NCBI RefSeq assembly: GCF_002285415.1
Contig: NZ_NSBU01000007.1
Span: 622,501-686,500 of the forward strand
DNA length: 64,000 bases
Reading direction: 5' to 3'
Origin: Actibacterium pelagium
Lineage (GTDB): Bacteria > Pseudomonadota > Alphaproteobacteria > Rhodobacterales > Rhodobacteraceae
Shown: positions 1 to 7,645 of the stretch, one piece after another
Layout: each line of letters starts with the position of its first letter
Position numbering within the stretch: the stretch's first letter is position 1
The notes under the pieces: generated by a model
The model's database searches: none
What the model was told of the DNA's origin: nothing
The model's input: the letters and a program-made list of their open reading frames with translations, nothing else
Position numbers and translations under genes: made by a program

Positions 1-216
1 CGTCAGGTAGTCGTTCGCCACAAGTTCGGTGTAGGCCAGTGTCACGGTGATACGTGCGACGCCGAGATGGTCGGCCAGTTTACGCGAAGAAGGCAGTTTT
101 TCCCCAGACACGCAGCGACCCGAGACGATGGCCTCGGACACGACTTGCTGGATCTGTTGTTGCAGGGTGGCCTCGCTGCCGGGGGGCAGCGAAAACATCT
201 CTGGAGGTATTACCAT
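1..216 (-). CDS. tauR: TauR-like MocR/GntR-family regulator (N-terminal part, runs off left edge)
   Basis: Only the first 72 codons lie in the window; the gene continues past position 1. The visible part is a winged helix-turn-helix of GntR type, with the stretch SSRKLADHLGVARITVTLAY that is characteristic of the MocR subfamily, in which the DNA-binding domain is fused to an aminotransferase-like effector domain (not visible here). It lies just downstream of tpa on the same strand, and TauR of related Rhodobacteraceae is a MocR protein that activates taurine genes. ATG at 214-216 is taken as the start; another ATG six codons in (198) is possible. Two CTGGAC-like direct repeats lie immediately upstream, which fits autoregulation. 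Assignment as TauR is inferred from family and location. Confidence 0.8.
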   Translation of the reverse strand, partial: MVIPPEMFSLPPGSEATLQQQIQQVVSEAIVSGRCVSGEKLPSSRKLADHLGVARITVTLAYTELVANDYLT

Positions 217-218
217 AT

Positions 219-250
219 CTGGACCTATTGCGCCGGGCGTTTGGACTTAT
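219..250. promoter_or_regulatory. Probable TauR operator: two CTGGAC-like direct repeats
   Basis: CTGGACCTAT (219-228) and TTGGACTTAT (241-250) lie in the same orientation, 22 bp start to start, about two helical turns. MocR-type regulators bind direct repeats of this kind, and the motif matches my memory of the CTGGACTTAA-like site described for Rhodobacter capsulatus TauR. The repeats begin 3 bp upstream of the tauR start codon, so binding would overlap its leader or promoter. Confidence 0.6.
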
Positions 251-260
251 GTTAGGGTCC

Positions 261-276
261 TGCGTCGCCCGACGCA
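261..276. other. Small hairpin between tpa and tauR
   Basis: TGCGTC (261-266) and GACGCA (271-276) form a 6-bp stem with a 4-nt loop just after the tpa stop codon. There is no T-run on the minus strand, so it is a weak terminator or processing element at best. Confidence 0.35.
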
Positions 277-285
277 ATCTGTCGG

Positions 286-1665
286 TTAGCCAAATACTTT
301 GGTCAGGGCCTTGTCCATTGCATCTGTAATCTTGTCGATGTCGTCGGCTGTGGCGATCAGGGCCGGGGACAGGCACAAGGTGTTGTTGAACCCGGGCAAG
401 GATCGGTTGGTCGCCCCGATGATCACACCCTGCGCCATGCAGTCGGCAACCACGGCCTGAACCTGCGCTTCGGGCACCGGTTCCTTGCTGTCGCGATCCT
501 GAACCAGCTCGGCCCCGCAGAAGAGCCCAAGTCCACGGATGTCACCAATGACTTTGTGCTTGTCCATCAACCCTTGCAGGTTGGCCATTACGCGTTCGCC
601 CATGGCCGTGGTGTTGTCCAGAAGGGCTTCGTCTTCGATGATCCGCATGTTTTCCAGAGCCGCCACCGGACCAGCGGTACAGCCACCAAAGGTCGAAATA
701 TCGCGGAAGTGGTTCATTGGATCAGAGGCGTCGTCTTTGAACATTTCGAACACGCGCTCTGTGGTGACCATGCAGGCGATCGCGGCATAGCCAGAGGCCA
801 CGCCCTTGGCCATGGTGACAAAGTCGGGCTCGATACCAAAATGCTGATATCCAAACCATTTACCGGTCCGGCCTACACCGCAGACAACCTCGTCGATATG
901 CAGCAGAATGTCGTATTTACGGCAGATTTCCTGGACCCGCTGCCAATAGCCGACGGGCGGGGTGATTACGCCGCCGCCAGCGGTCACAGGCTCTAGGCAC
1001 AGGGCGCCGACCGTGTCAGGGCCTTCGCGCAGGATTACCTGTTCGATCTGGTCCGCAGCCCATTCACCGTAATGCTCTGTTTCAACCTGTGCGCGGTATT
1101 CAAGGCAATGGGGCACCTCGACGAAACCCGGCGTGTAAGGCCCGTATTGCGCGTTACGCTCGGGCTGACCACCTGCGGACATCGTCGCGATGGTCGCGCC
1201 GTGATAGTCGCGCTCGCGGTACAGGATCTTGTGCTTCTTGCCGCCGTGATGCTTGTGCGCAATCTGGCGAACCATTTTGAAGGCTTTCTCGTTCGCCTCA
1301 CTTCCCGAGTTCACATAGTAAACGCGGCTCATCCCCGGCATCTTGTCGATCAGGCGTTCCGCAAATTGCGCGCCCGGGATCGAGCCTGCGGACTGCGCGA
1401 AATAGTTCAGTTTGACCAACTGGTCACGAACCGCATCCGCGATGGATTCGCGTCCATAGCCGACATTCACAGTCCACACACCGCCAGAGACTGCATCCAG
1501 ATGTTCTTTGCCGGTGGCGTCCCAAAGGCGCATGCCTTTGCCTTCGACCATGATCTTGGGGTCATTGGTTTCAAGCGGTTTGTGCTGAAGCAAGTGATGC
1601 CAAACATGCGCCTTGTCCGAGGCGATCACTTCATCAAAATCGTTCATAGATGCAGAGTGGGTCAC
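286..1665 (-). CDS. tpa: Taurine--pyruvate aminotransferase
   Basis: 459 residues, a complete class-III PLP aminotransferase. Tpa transfers the amino group of taurine to pyruvate, giving sulfoacetaldehyde and alanine in the cytoplasm; sulfoacetaldehyde is normally cleaved by Xsc, which is not in this window. Family features visible are the cofactor-binding NSGSEANE segment (about residues 120-127), the LHIDEVVCGVGRTG motif and the MAKGVASGYA segment carrying the PLP lysine. The start at 1665 is a GTG preceded by GGAG at 7 nt; an in-frame ATG six codons later is the alternative. TauABC genes lie nearby and tauR follows directly. A beta-alanine or other omega-amino-acid transaminase is possible, but the context strongly favours Tpa. 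Confidence 0.88.
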   Translation of the reverse strand: MTHSASMNDFDEVIASDKAHVWHHLLQHKPLETNDPKIMVEGKGMRLWDATGKEHLDAVSGGVWTVNVGYGRESIADAVRDQLVKLNYFAQSAGSIPGAQFAERLIDKMPGMSRVYYVNSGSEANEKAFKMVRQIAHKHHGGKKHKILYRERDYHGATIATMSAGGQPERNAQYGPYTPGFVEVPHCLEYRAQVETEHYGEWAADQIEQVILREGPDTVGALCLEPVTAGGGVITPPVGYWQRVQEICRKYDILLHIDEVVCGVGRTGKWFGYQHFGIEPDFVTMAKGVASGYAAIACMVTTERVFEMFKDDASDPMNHFRDISTFGGCTAGPVAALENMRIIEDEALLDNTTAMGERVMANLQGLMDKHKVIGDIRGLGLFCGAELVQDRDSKEPVPEAQVQAVVADCMAQGVIIGATNRSLPGFNNTLCLSPALIATADDIDKITDAMDKALTKVFG

Positions 1666-1763
1666 GGTGTTGCTCCATTACGGTTTGGGGTGAGGGCCGA
1701 ATAGCCATGGGGCACAATCTTCGGCTTGCATCAAGACAGTTGAGACGAATAGCGATTGTGGAG

Positions 1764-1795
1764 TAGGGCCAGTTTCGCGTTACCCATAGGGCCAG
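1764..1795 (-). promoter_or_regulatory. TauR-like direct repeats upstream of tpa
   Basis: On the minus strand the 9-mer CTGGCCCTA occurs twice (complement of 1764-1772 and 1787-1795), 23 bp apart start to start, in the tpa promoter region about 100-130 bp upstream of the start codon. It differs by one base from the CTGGACCTA repeat next to tauR and has nearly the same spacing, so it is a plausible activator site for tpa. Confidence 0.5.
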
Positions 1796-1811
1796 ATGTC
1801 ACGCGTCGTTG

Positions 1812-4250
1812 CTAACTTCTGACACGTGTGAAGTCTGGATCGTAGGGAGAGAATGCAATGACCTCTGCCGGGATGCGCTTTCCACATAGATCCAGCTCCA
1901 TCCGGTTGCCCTTTCGCGCCTGTTCTGGATCAACAAATGCGTAGGCCACATTCATCCCCACGCGATGCCCCCATGCGCCGGACGTGATGGTTCCGACAAC
2001 GGTATCACCTTGCATCAAGGAGCTGCCGGGATGGGCAGGAGTATGGGTTGTTTCGATCCTTAGCGTTACGAGTCTTCTACGTGGCCCCTCGCCGTGGCGC
2101 TGCACAAGGGCCTTTTTCCCAACAAAGTCATCTTTCTCAAGGTTTACGAACCGCTCAAGAGAGGTCTCAAACGGGTCAAACTCTGTCAGCAGATCGGCCT
2201 TCCAGTGCATGAAGCCCTTTTCAAGCCGCATCGATTCGATGGCTCGCGCCCCGAAAAGTTTCATTCCGTGGGTTTCACCCGCTTTCCGCAAGGCAAGATA
2301 GGCGGCGTAAAGAGAGGCGTTTGGAACGTGGATTTCATAGGCCAGTTCGCCCGAGAAGCTGACGCCCAGAACGGTGGCAGGAGAGAACCCGATGAAACAC
2401 TCGCGCACAGACAGCCATGGGAAAGCCTTGCGCGACCAATCCCCGCGAGAGCAGGCAGACAGGACATCGCGCGCCTTTGGTCCGGCCAGAACTAGTATCG
2501 TCTGGTCATTGGTCAGGCTTTTGATCTGGACGTCCTCGTCGTCGCGAAGATGAAGCCGCAGCCAATCCATATCGTGAAACTCGGATGCAGCGGCAGAGCC
2601 ATACCAGATGCGGTCTGCCCCCCGGTCGCTGGCCGGTATGTTGGCAATAGTCGCTTCGCCTTTGATCATGCCGTGGTGGTTCAGAAGATAGCCCAATCCC
2701 ACGCGGCCCGGGCGTTTTGTGATGTTGCCGCAGAACATTCGGTCAAGGAATGTATGGCGATCCGCGCCAGTAATCTCGAACCGGTTGAAGCCATTGACCT
2801 CGGACAGGCCAACATGTTCCTGCAGTTTTTTCACCTCGGCGGCGACCAGAGCGAAGGTCTCATCAAAATTGAAGCTAAGCGTTGGATGAAAGTCTGCTGT
2901 CGGTTTTAGGTAATCCATCCGCTCCCACCCGTTGACGACGGTGAAAGCGGCGCCTTCCGCTGCCAGAACCGGGGTGAGGGGGGTCGTTTTCGCCGGACGG
3001 CCCGCCGGGCGATGTTCATGCGGGAAGTGAAAGCGGAATTCATTTTGGTAATCCTCTATGGCTTTCAGCGCGGTTAGTTCGACATTGGCGTGCCCGGTGA
3101 ACCGGCGGGGATCTATGCACCATGTGTCGTAAATGGCTTCTCCATGAACGATCTGTTGGGCTAGCAGCCAGCCATGGCCACCACCTTCGCCCAGACCCGC
3201 ACGTAACCCGATGATACAGAAAGCGTTGCGCTTGCCTGGAATGGGTCCGACCAATGGAGCGCCGTCGATGGTATAGGTGATGGGGCCGTTGACGATTGTT
3301 TGGATGCCCGCGTCCATCAAGGCGGGCATTCTGGCAAAGGCGCCCTCTAGCACGTCCATCACGCGATCAACGTCGTCTGGGCAAAGGGCATTGACGAAAT
3401 CGGGGTCGATCCCATCCATACCCCATGTCCTGCAGTCCTGTTCATAGAACCCGACCAACAGACCGTTTTTTTCCTGTCGACAATAGTAGTCACTGATGGG
3501 ACAGCGGATCAGGGGCATCCTGTGGCCGGCTTCGACAATGGCTGGGATGTCTTCGGTCAGGAAATACTGATGCTCCATCGAGGCAACGGGGTGGTGCACG
3601 CCCATCATCGCGCCGACCTCGTTCACGCGATACCCGCAGGCGTTTACGACGATGTCACAGTCGATGTCGCCGTGTTCAGTATGGACGGTCCAGGTTTCGT
3701 CGCTGTGCTGGGTCAGGTTTGTCACAGGTGTGTTGCGATAGATTTTTGCCCCGGCCTTGCGGGCCCGCCGAGCCAACGCCTGACACAGTTGCGCGGGGTC
3801 AATGTCCCCATCCAATGGGTCCCATAGCCCTCCGATCAGGTTGTCGGTCGAGATCAAAGGGTGTCGGCGCGCGCATTCCTCGGCGTCGATCACCTCGAAA
3901 CGGACATCCATCCCGCGCGCCATTGAGGCGAAGTGGCGATAGCCTTGCATCTGCTCTTCGGTGTTGGCCAGTCGGATGCCGCCATCGGCGTGGTGATAGT
4001 TGATCGGGTAGTCGGCGTCGTCTGCCAACTCTTTGTAAAGGTTTATCGAGTGTGACTTCAGCCCGACCATCGTCTGGTTCATACCGAAGTTGGTCACTTG
4101 GGCTGCGGAATGCCATGTCGTACCGCTGGTCAGTTCGTTTCGCTCGACCAGGACCACATCGGTCCAGCCTTCTTGCGTCAGATGATACAGGGTAGAACAG
4201 CCCGCGATCCCCCCGCCGATAACAACCACCTTGGTACGCGACTTCATCAA
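1812..4250 (-). CDS. FAD-dependent oxidoreductase with C-terminal GcvT domain (dimethylglycine/sarcosine dehydrogenase family)
   Basis: 812 residues with the classic two-part layout of dimethylglycine dehydrogenase-type proteins. The N-terminal DAO domain has a dinucleotide fold (VIGGGIAGCSTLYHLT, residues 10-25) and SGTTWHSAAQ, where His47 aligns with the histidine that binds FAD covalently in dimethylglycine and sarcosine dehydrogenases. From about residue 430 a GcvT/aminomethyltransferase domain follows (GRVGLGYLLN, GELAYEIHVP, MRLEKGFMHWKADLL). Family enzymes oxidatively remove an N-methyl group and pass the one-carbon unit to tetrahydrofolate. It sits between tpa and a LysR gene inside a taurine locus, so an N-methylated taurine is an attractive substrate (inference); dimethylglycine or sarcosine are the alternatives. 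Confidence 0.85.
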   Translation of the reverse strand: MMKSRTKVVVIGGGIAGCSTLYHLTQEGWTDVVLVERNELTSGTTWHSAAQVTNFGMNQTMVGLKSHSINLYKELADDADYPINYHHADGGIRLANTEEQMQGYRHFASMARGMDVRFEVIDAEECARRHPLISTDNLIGGLWDPLDGDIDPAQLCQALARRARKAGAKIYRNTPVTNLTQHSDETWTVHTEHGDIDCDIVVNACGYRVNEVGAMMGVHHPVASMEHQYFLTEDIPAIVEAGHRMPLIRCPISDYYCRQEKNGLLVGFYEQDCRTWGMDGIDPDFVNALCPDDVDRVMDVLEGAFARMPALMDAGIQTIVNGPITYTIDGAPLVGPIPGKRNAFCIIGLRAGLGEGGGHGWLLAQQIVHGEAIYDTWCIDPRRFTGHANVELTALKAIEDYQNEFRFHFPHEHRPAGRPAKTTPLTPVLAAEGAAFTVVNGWERMDYLKPTADFHPTLSFNFDETFALVAAEVKKLQEHVGLSEVNGFNRFEITGADRHTFLDRMFCGNITKRPGRVGLGYLLNHHGMIKGEATIANIPASDRGADRIWYGSAAASEFHDMDWLRLHLRDDEDVQIKSLTNDQTILVLAGPKARDVLSACSRGDWSRKAFPWLSVRECFIGFSPATVLGVSFSGELAYEIHVPNASLYAAYLALRKAGETHGMKLFGARAIESMRLEKGFMHWKADLLTEFDPFETSLERFVNLEKDDFVGKKALVQRHGEGPRRRLVTLRIETTHTPAHPGSSLMQGDTVVGTITSGAWGHRVGMNVAYAFVDPEQARKGNRMELDLCGKRIPAEVIAFSPYDPDFTRVRS

Positions 4251-4274
4251 AGCCCCTCCGATTGCACGTCATAT

Positions 4275-4289
4275 ATTGGTGAGGCCAAT
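4275..4289. promoter_or_regulatory. LysR-type box upstream of the FAD/GcvT gene
   Basis: ATTGG-N5-CCAAT is a perfect interrupted inverted repeat containing the T-N11-A signature of LysR-type operators. It ends 25 bp upstream of the oxidoreductase start codon, and the nearest upstream gene is a LysR regulator on the same strand. Confidence 0.45.
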
Positions 4290-4429
4290 TGCTGAACGTC
4301 GCAATACTGGAGGCTTGAGGTGGGGAAATTCGAAAGCTGTTTTGGAAAGTTTCGTATTAAGCCTTGGTTTGCTCAACTTAGTTTAAGGAAAGGCCAAACT
4401 GGAATTCAGAAACTCTGTGAGAGTTCGAG

Positions 4430-5404
4430 TTAGTCGATCAACGTGAACTTGTCGCGCAGCCAGGGATAGCTAACATGAAAAATGTCCAGCGCGTGGTCGG
4501 TCAGCAAACCGCGAACGCGGGTATTGACCAGTTCCACCACAGACCGAGAGCAGTCGGGCGTCGATACGATCGACAGGGTGCGGGCAAAGCTTTTGGCGGG
4601 GAAGGGGTGCAGGCGCAATTTTGAATGGAACCGTTTGGCGCGGGCATAAAGAAACGGTGTCGTAATGGTCCAGCCGACCCCGGCTGCAACCATTGCCATC
4701 AGGGTTTGGTTATTACTGCATTCAAAACGGTTTGATGTCGAAATCCCGCTGCGCCGAAGGTGAGAGTCGATCTGGCGCGAGATAATCAGGTTGCTGGTGA
4801 ACCGCAGAAACGGCAGCTTGGTGCGTCCTTCGACGATGTCTTTCAACGCCTGCTCTTCCCCGACTTTCAGGACCACGACAAACGGGTCGCGCAGAAGCGG
4901 GCGTTCGTACAAGTCACGCAGGCGTTCGGCGGGGCTAGCGGTGATGCCAAGGTCCAGCTTTCGGTCGCGCAATTGTTCGACGATGTCGTAGCTGAAGCCG
5001 CCTTGGAACAAGAAGTCACAGCGTGGCATTTGCCGGGACAGCGACACGGCCAGTTCCGGGATAATGTCGCTTTCAAAGTCATCGGTCGCACCGATGCGCA
5101 GATAAGTTGCCTCGGCGACATTTCCCGCGGATGCCTCGGCCTCTGCCTTGCGAATGGAATGCAGTGCCCCGTCGATATTGCGAAGGAAAATCAGCCCCTT
5201 GGGGGTCAGCGTCATTGGTCGGCGGCTGTGATTGAACAGCTCAACCCCCAGATGCTCTTCCAGCGACCGCAAGTGATGCGAGATCGTACTGACAGTCAGC
5301 CCGGTTTCCTCTGCCGCGGCTTGCAAAGACCCTTTTTGAGCGCAGATCTGAAACAGCTTCAGCCACTTCAGGCTGAGGTCCCGAGACTTAGGGTGGCGTG
5401 ACAT
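4430..5404 (-). CDS. LysR-family transcriptional regulator
   Basis: 324 residues with the standard LysR layout: an N-terminal winged HTH (residues about 13-72, including GSLQAAAEETGLTVSTISHH and LGVELFNHSRRPMTLTPKG) and a periplasmic-binding-protein-like effector domain. It lies between the FAD/GcvT gene (same strand, 179 bp downstream) and tauA (divergent, 330 bp upstream). It is therefore placed to control either or both, probably in response to a taurine-related effector (inference). No clear Shine-Dalgarno precedes the ATG at 5404; the start is chosen because it gives the usual spacing before the HTH. Confidence 0.88.
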   Translation of the reverse strand: MSRHPKSRDLSLKWLKLFQICAQKGSLQAAAEETGLTVSTISHHLRSLEEHLGVELFNHSRRPMTLTPKGLIFLRNIDGALHSIRKAEAEASAGNVAEATYLRIGATDDFESDIIPELAVSLSRQMPRCDFLFQGGFSYDIVEQLRDRKLDLGITASPAERLRDLYERPLLRDPFVVVLKVGEEQALKDIVEGRTKLPFLRFTSNLIISRQIDSHLRRSGISTSNRFECSNNQTLMAMVAAGVGWTITTPFLYARAKRFHSKLRLHPFPAKSFARTLSIVSTPDCSRSVVELVNTRVRGLLTDHALDIFHVSYPWLRDKFTLID

Positions 5405-5734
5405 TGAGCAAGTCCAGTTATATCAAGGCATAATTTATCAATCTATCTGAACATTAGTTGCAAAGTTTCGAAATAGAAAGTTCCGAGTCTGGCTTCGAGA
5501 ATTTTTGTGAATACTCGATATTCGACACGCAATCGTGCGCGAAAAGTATTCTTTGGATCAGTAGGAAGACACATTTGGGCGCCGTACTCCCGGCCACTTT
5601 ACTCGGGTGAGGGTTCCCAAACTTTACCGAAACAGAGTTTTCGATTGTCGTGTTAGGATATTCCTGGGGTGCGCCCCAACACTCGGAAGCGCGCAAAAAA
5701 GCGTCGCACAAAATAGTAACAGGGAGAAAATCCA
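5405..5734. promoter_or_regulatory. Divergent control region between the LysR gene and tauA
   Basis: This 330-bp gene-free stretch must hold promoters for both directions. A single TauR-like half (minus-strand CTGGACTT, complement of 5410-5417) lies close to the LysR start. A short perfect inverted repeat, TGGGG-TGCG-CCCCA (5665-5678), lies 57 bp upstream of tauA. The tauA start is preceded by GGGAG. No convincing -35/-10 pair or second TauR half-site at 22-23 bp spacing was found. Confidence 0.5.
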
Positions 5735-6730
5735 ATGAAGAAAACTGTCGCTACACTTCTGGCAGGAAGCGCGATGGCACTGTCCGCCAATGCCGTTTCG
5801 GCAATGGATGAAATCACGGTCGCCTATTTCCTCGAGTGGCCGATGCCGTTCGAATACGCAAAGCAGATGGGCACCTATGACGAAGAGCTTGGCGTTAAGG
5901 TCAACTGGGTCAGCTTTGAATCCGGTGTGAAAATGTCGGCGGCGATGGCGTCGGGCGACGTTCAGCTTTCGGTCAGCCAAGGCCTTCCGCCTTTCGTTGT
6001 TGCGACCAGCGCTGGTCAGGACCTGCAGATCCTCGACGTCGCGGTCAGCTATGCCGATAACGACAACTGCGTTGTGCGTTCAGAGCTTGAGATCGACAAG
6101 ACCAACGCGGGTGAGCTTTCCGGCAAGAAAGTCGCCGTTCCGCTTGGTACCGCGGCCCACTATGGCTTCCTGAAGCAGATGAGCCACTTTGGCGTGGACG
6201 TCGCCTCGATGGATGTTGTGGACATGGATCCGCCGGATGCCGCTGCTGCAATCGCGCAGGGCTCGATCGACATGTTCTGTGGCTGGGGTGGTTCGCTGCG
6301 CCGCGCGCTGGAGCATGGTAACGTTCTGCTGACCGGCGACGAGAAGACCGAACTTGGTATTCTTGTGTTTGACGTGACCTCGGGTCCGGCAGACTTCGTT
6401 GCCGAGAACGGCGATCTGGTTGCCAAGTTCCTGAAGGTTACCGCTGATGCAAACGCCATGTGGGCGGACCCGGCAAACCGCGACAAAATGCTTCCGGTTA
6501 TCGCCAAGGACGCCGGTATGGATGTGGACGCCACAGCCAGCACCATTGACACCTTCACCTTCCCGACCGTGGAAGAGCAGCTGGCAGCCGGTTGGCTGGG
6601 CGGCAATGCTCAGTCCTTCATGAAGGGCGTTGCTGATGTCTTCGTGGAAGCTGGCAGCATCGACGGCGCGCTGGATACCTATGAAAACAACGTGAACACC
6701 GGTCCGCTAAGCTCGGCCGGCAGCATGTAA
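5735..6730 (+). CDS. tauA: Taurine ABC transporter substrate-binding protein
   Basis: 331 residues. A signal peptide is evident (MKKTVATLLAGSAMALSANA, cleavage about residue 23), so the protein is periplasmic. The mature part has the NMT1/SsuA-type fold found in sulfonate, taurine and nitrate binding proteins (GDVQLSVSQGLPPFVVATSA and the LSGKKVAVPLGTAAHYGF hinge region). It is the first gene of tauABC and has a good GGGAG ribosome site. The identification as taurine-binding rests on the neighbouring tpa, tauR and tauBC; a different sulfonate or a short organic amine is possible. Confidence 0.85.
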   Translation: MKKTVATLLAGSAMALSANAVSAMDEITVAYFLEWPMPFEYAKQMGTYDEELGVKVNWVSFESGVKMSAAMASGDVQLSVSQGLPPFVVATSAGQDLQILDVAVSYADNDNCVVRSELEIDKTNAGELSGKKVAVPLGTAAHYGFLKQMSHFGVDVASMDVVDMDPPDAAAAIAQGSIDMFCGWGGSLRRALEHGNVLLTGDEKTELGILVFDVTSGPADFVAENGDLVAKFLKVTADANAMWADPANRDKMLPVIAKDAGMDVDATASTIDTFTFPTVEEQLAAGWLGGNAQSFMKGVADVFVEAGSIDGALDTYENNVNTGPLSSAGSM

Positions 6731-6741
6731 TTGACACGACC

Positions 6742-6770
6742 CGAGACGGCAGGCGTGTCTTGCCGTCTCG
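6742..6770 (+). other. Intercistronic hairpin after tauA
   Basis: CGAGACGGCA (6742-6751) pairs perfectly with TGCCGTCTCG (6761-6770) around a 9-nt loop. It lies 11 nt after the tauA stop and has no T-run. Such hairpins commonly protect the abundant binding-protein message and lower expression of downstream importer genes. Confidence 0.6.
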
Positions 6771-6838
6771 TCCCCTTGTGGCGCGGTCCCACGCCACTCG
6801 TTTTCTGAGATTTAAGACAGGAGCAGAAAGCGCATCCC

Positions 6839-7645
6839 ATGTCAGGATTATCTATCGAAAATATCTCCATGAGGTTCGATCTTCCGAACGGCACCGCAGT
6901 TCAGGCGCTTCAGGACGTCTCGCTTCACCTGAAAGAAGGTGAATTGATGAGCGTGCTTGGCCCGTCAGGCTGCGGCAAGACCACGTTGCTGAATATCGTG
7001 GCGGGCTTTCTTGCGCCGACTGAAGGCAAGATCGTGATGAACAACCACACCGTCGCCGGCCCGAATGCCGAGCGCGGGATGGTGTTTCAGCAGGGCGCAC
7101 TGTTCGAGTGGATGGACGTGCGAGAGAACGTCAGCTTTGGCCCTCGAATGAAGGGCCAGACAGAGGCCGAGTGGGGCCAGCATGTGGACCACTTGTTGGA
7201 TGTAACCGGCCTTGGCGATTTTAAAGACAAAGCCATCTACGAGCTTTCGGGCGGGATGCAGCAACGTGTGGCTTTGGCTCGTTGTCTTGCGAATGATCCG
7301 GATGTGATCCTGATGGACGAACCCCTTGGCGCGCTGGACGCGCTGACGCGTGAAAAGATGCAAGGGTTGGTTCTGAAACTTTGGAAAGAGACCGGCAAGA
7401 CGATCATCCTGATCACCCACTCTGTGGAAGAGGCCTTGTTGTTGGGCGAACGCCTGTTGGTCATGGCGCCGCGCCCCGGCCGAATTCATAAAGAGTATCG
7501 TTTGCCCTTCGCCGAGATGGGCGTGGGCGCCGATCTACGCGAGGTGAAGAAGGCTGACGGTTATGCCGAAACGCGAGAAGAAATTCTCGAAATGATCTGG
7601 AACATGGAAGAAGAAATCATGGGCCGGGCGGAGGAAATGGCATGA
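6839..7645 (+). CDS. tauB: Taurine ABC transporter ATP-binding protein
   Basis: 268 residues with all ABC ATPase motifs: Walker A GPSGCGKTT (41-49), signature LSGGMQQR, Walker B VILMDEPLGALD and the switch histidine in ITHSVEEALLL. It is of the TauB/SsuB/NrtD type and energises taurine import at the inner face of the membrane. It follows tauA after a 108-bp gap with a hairpin and overlaps tauC by 4 bp (ATGA), so tauB and tauC are translationally coupled. There is an acidic C-terminal tail (MIWNMEEEIMGRAEE). Confidence 0.88.
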   Translation: MSGLSIENISMRFDLPNGTAVQALQDVSLHLKEGELMSVLGPSGCGKTTLLNIVAGFLAPTEGKIVMNNHTVAGPNAERGMVFQQGALFEWMDVRENVSFGPRMKGQTEAEWGQHVDHLLDVTGLGDFKDKAIYELSGGMQQRVALARCLANDPDVILMDEPLGALDALTREKMQGLVLKLWKETGKTIILITHSVEEALLLGERLLVMAPRPGRIHKEYRLPFAEMGVGADLREVKKADGYAETREEILEMIWNMEEEIMGRAEEMA

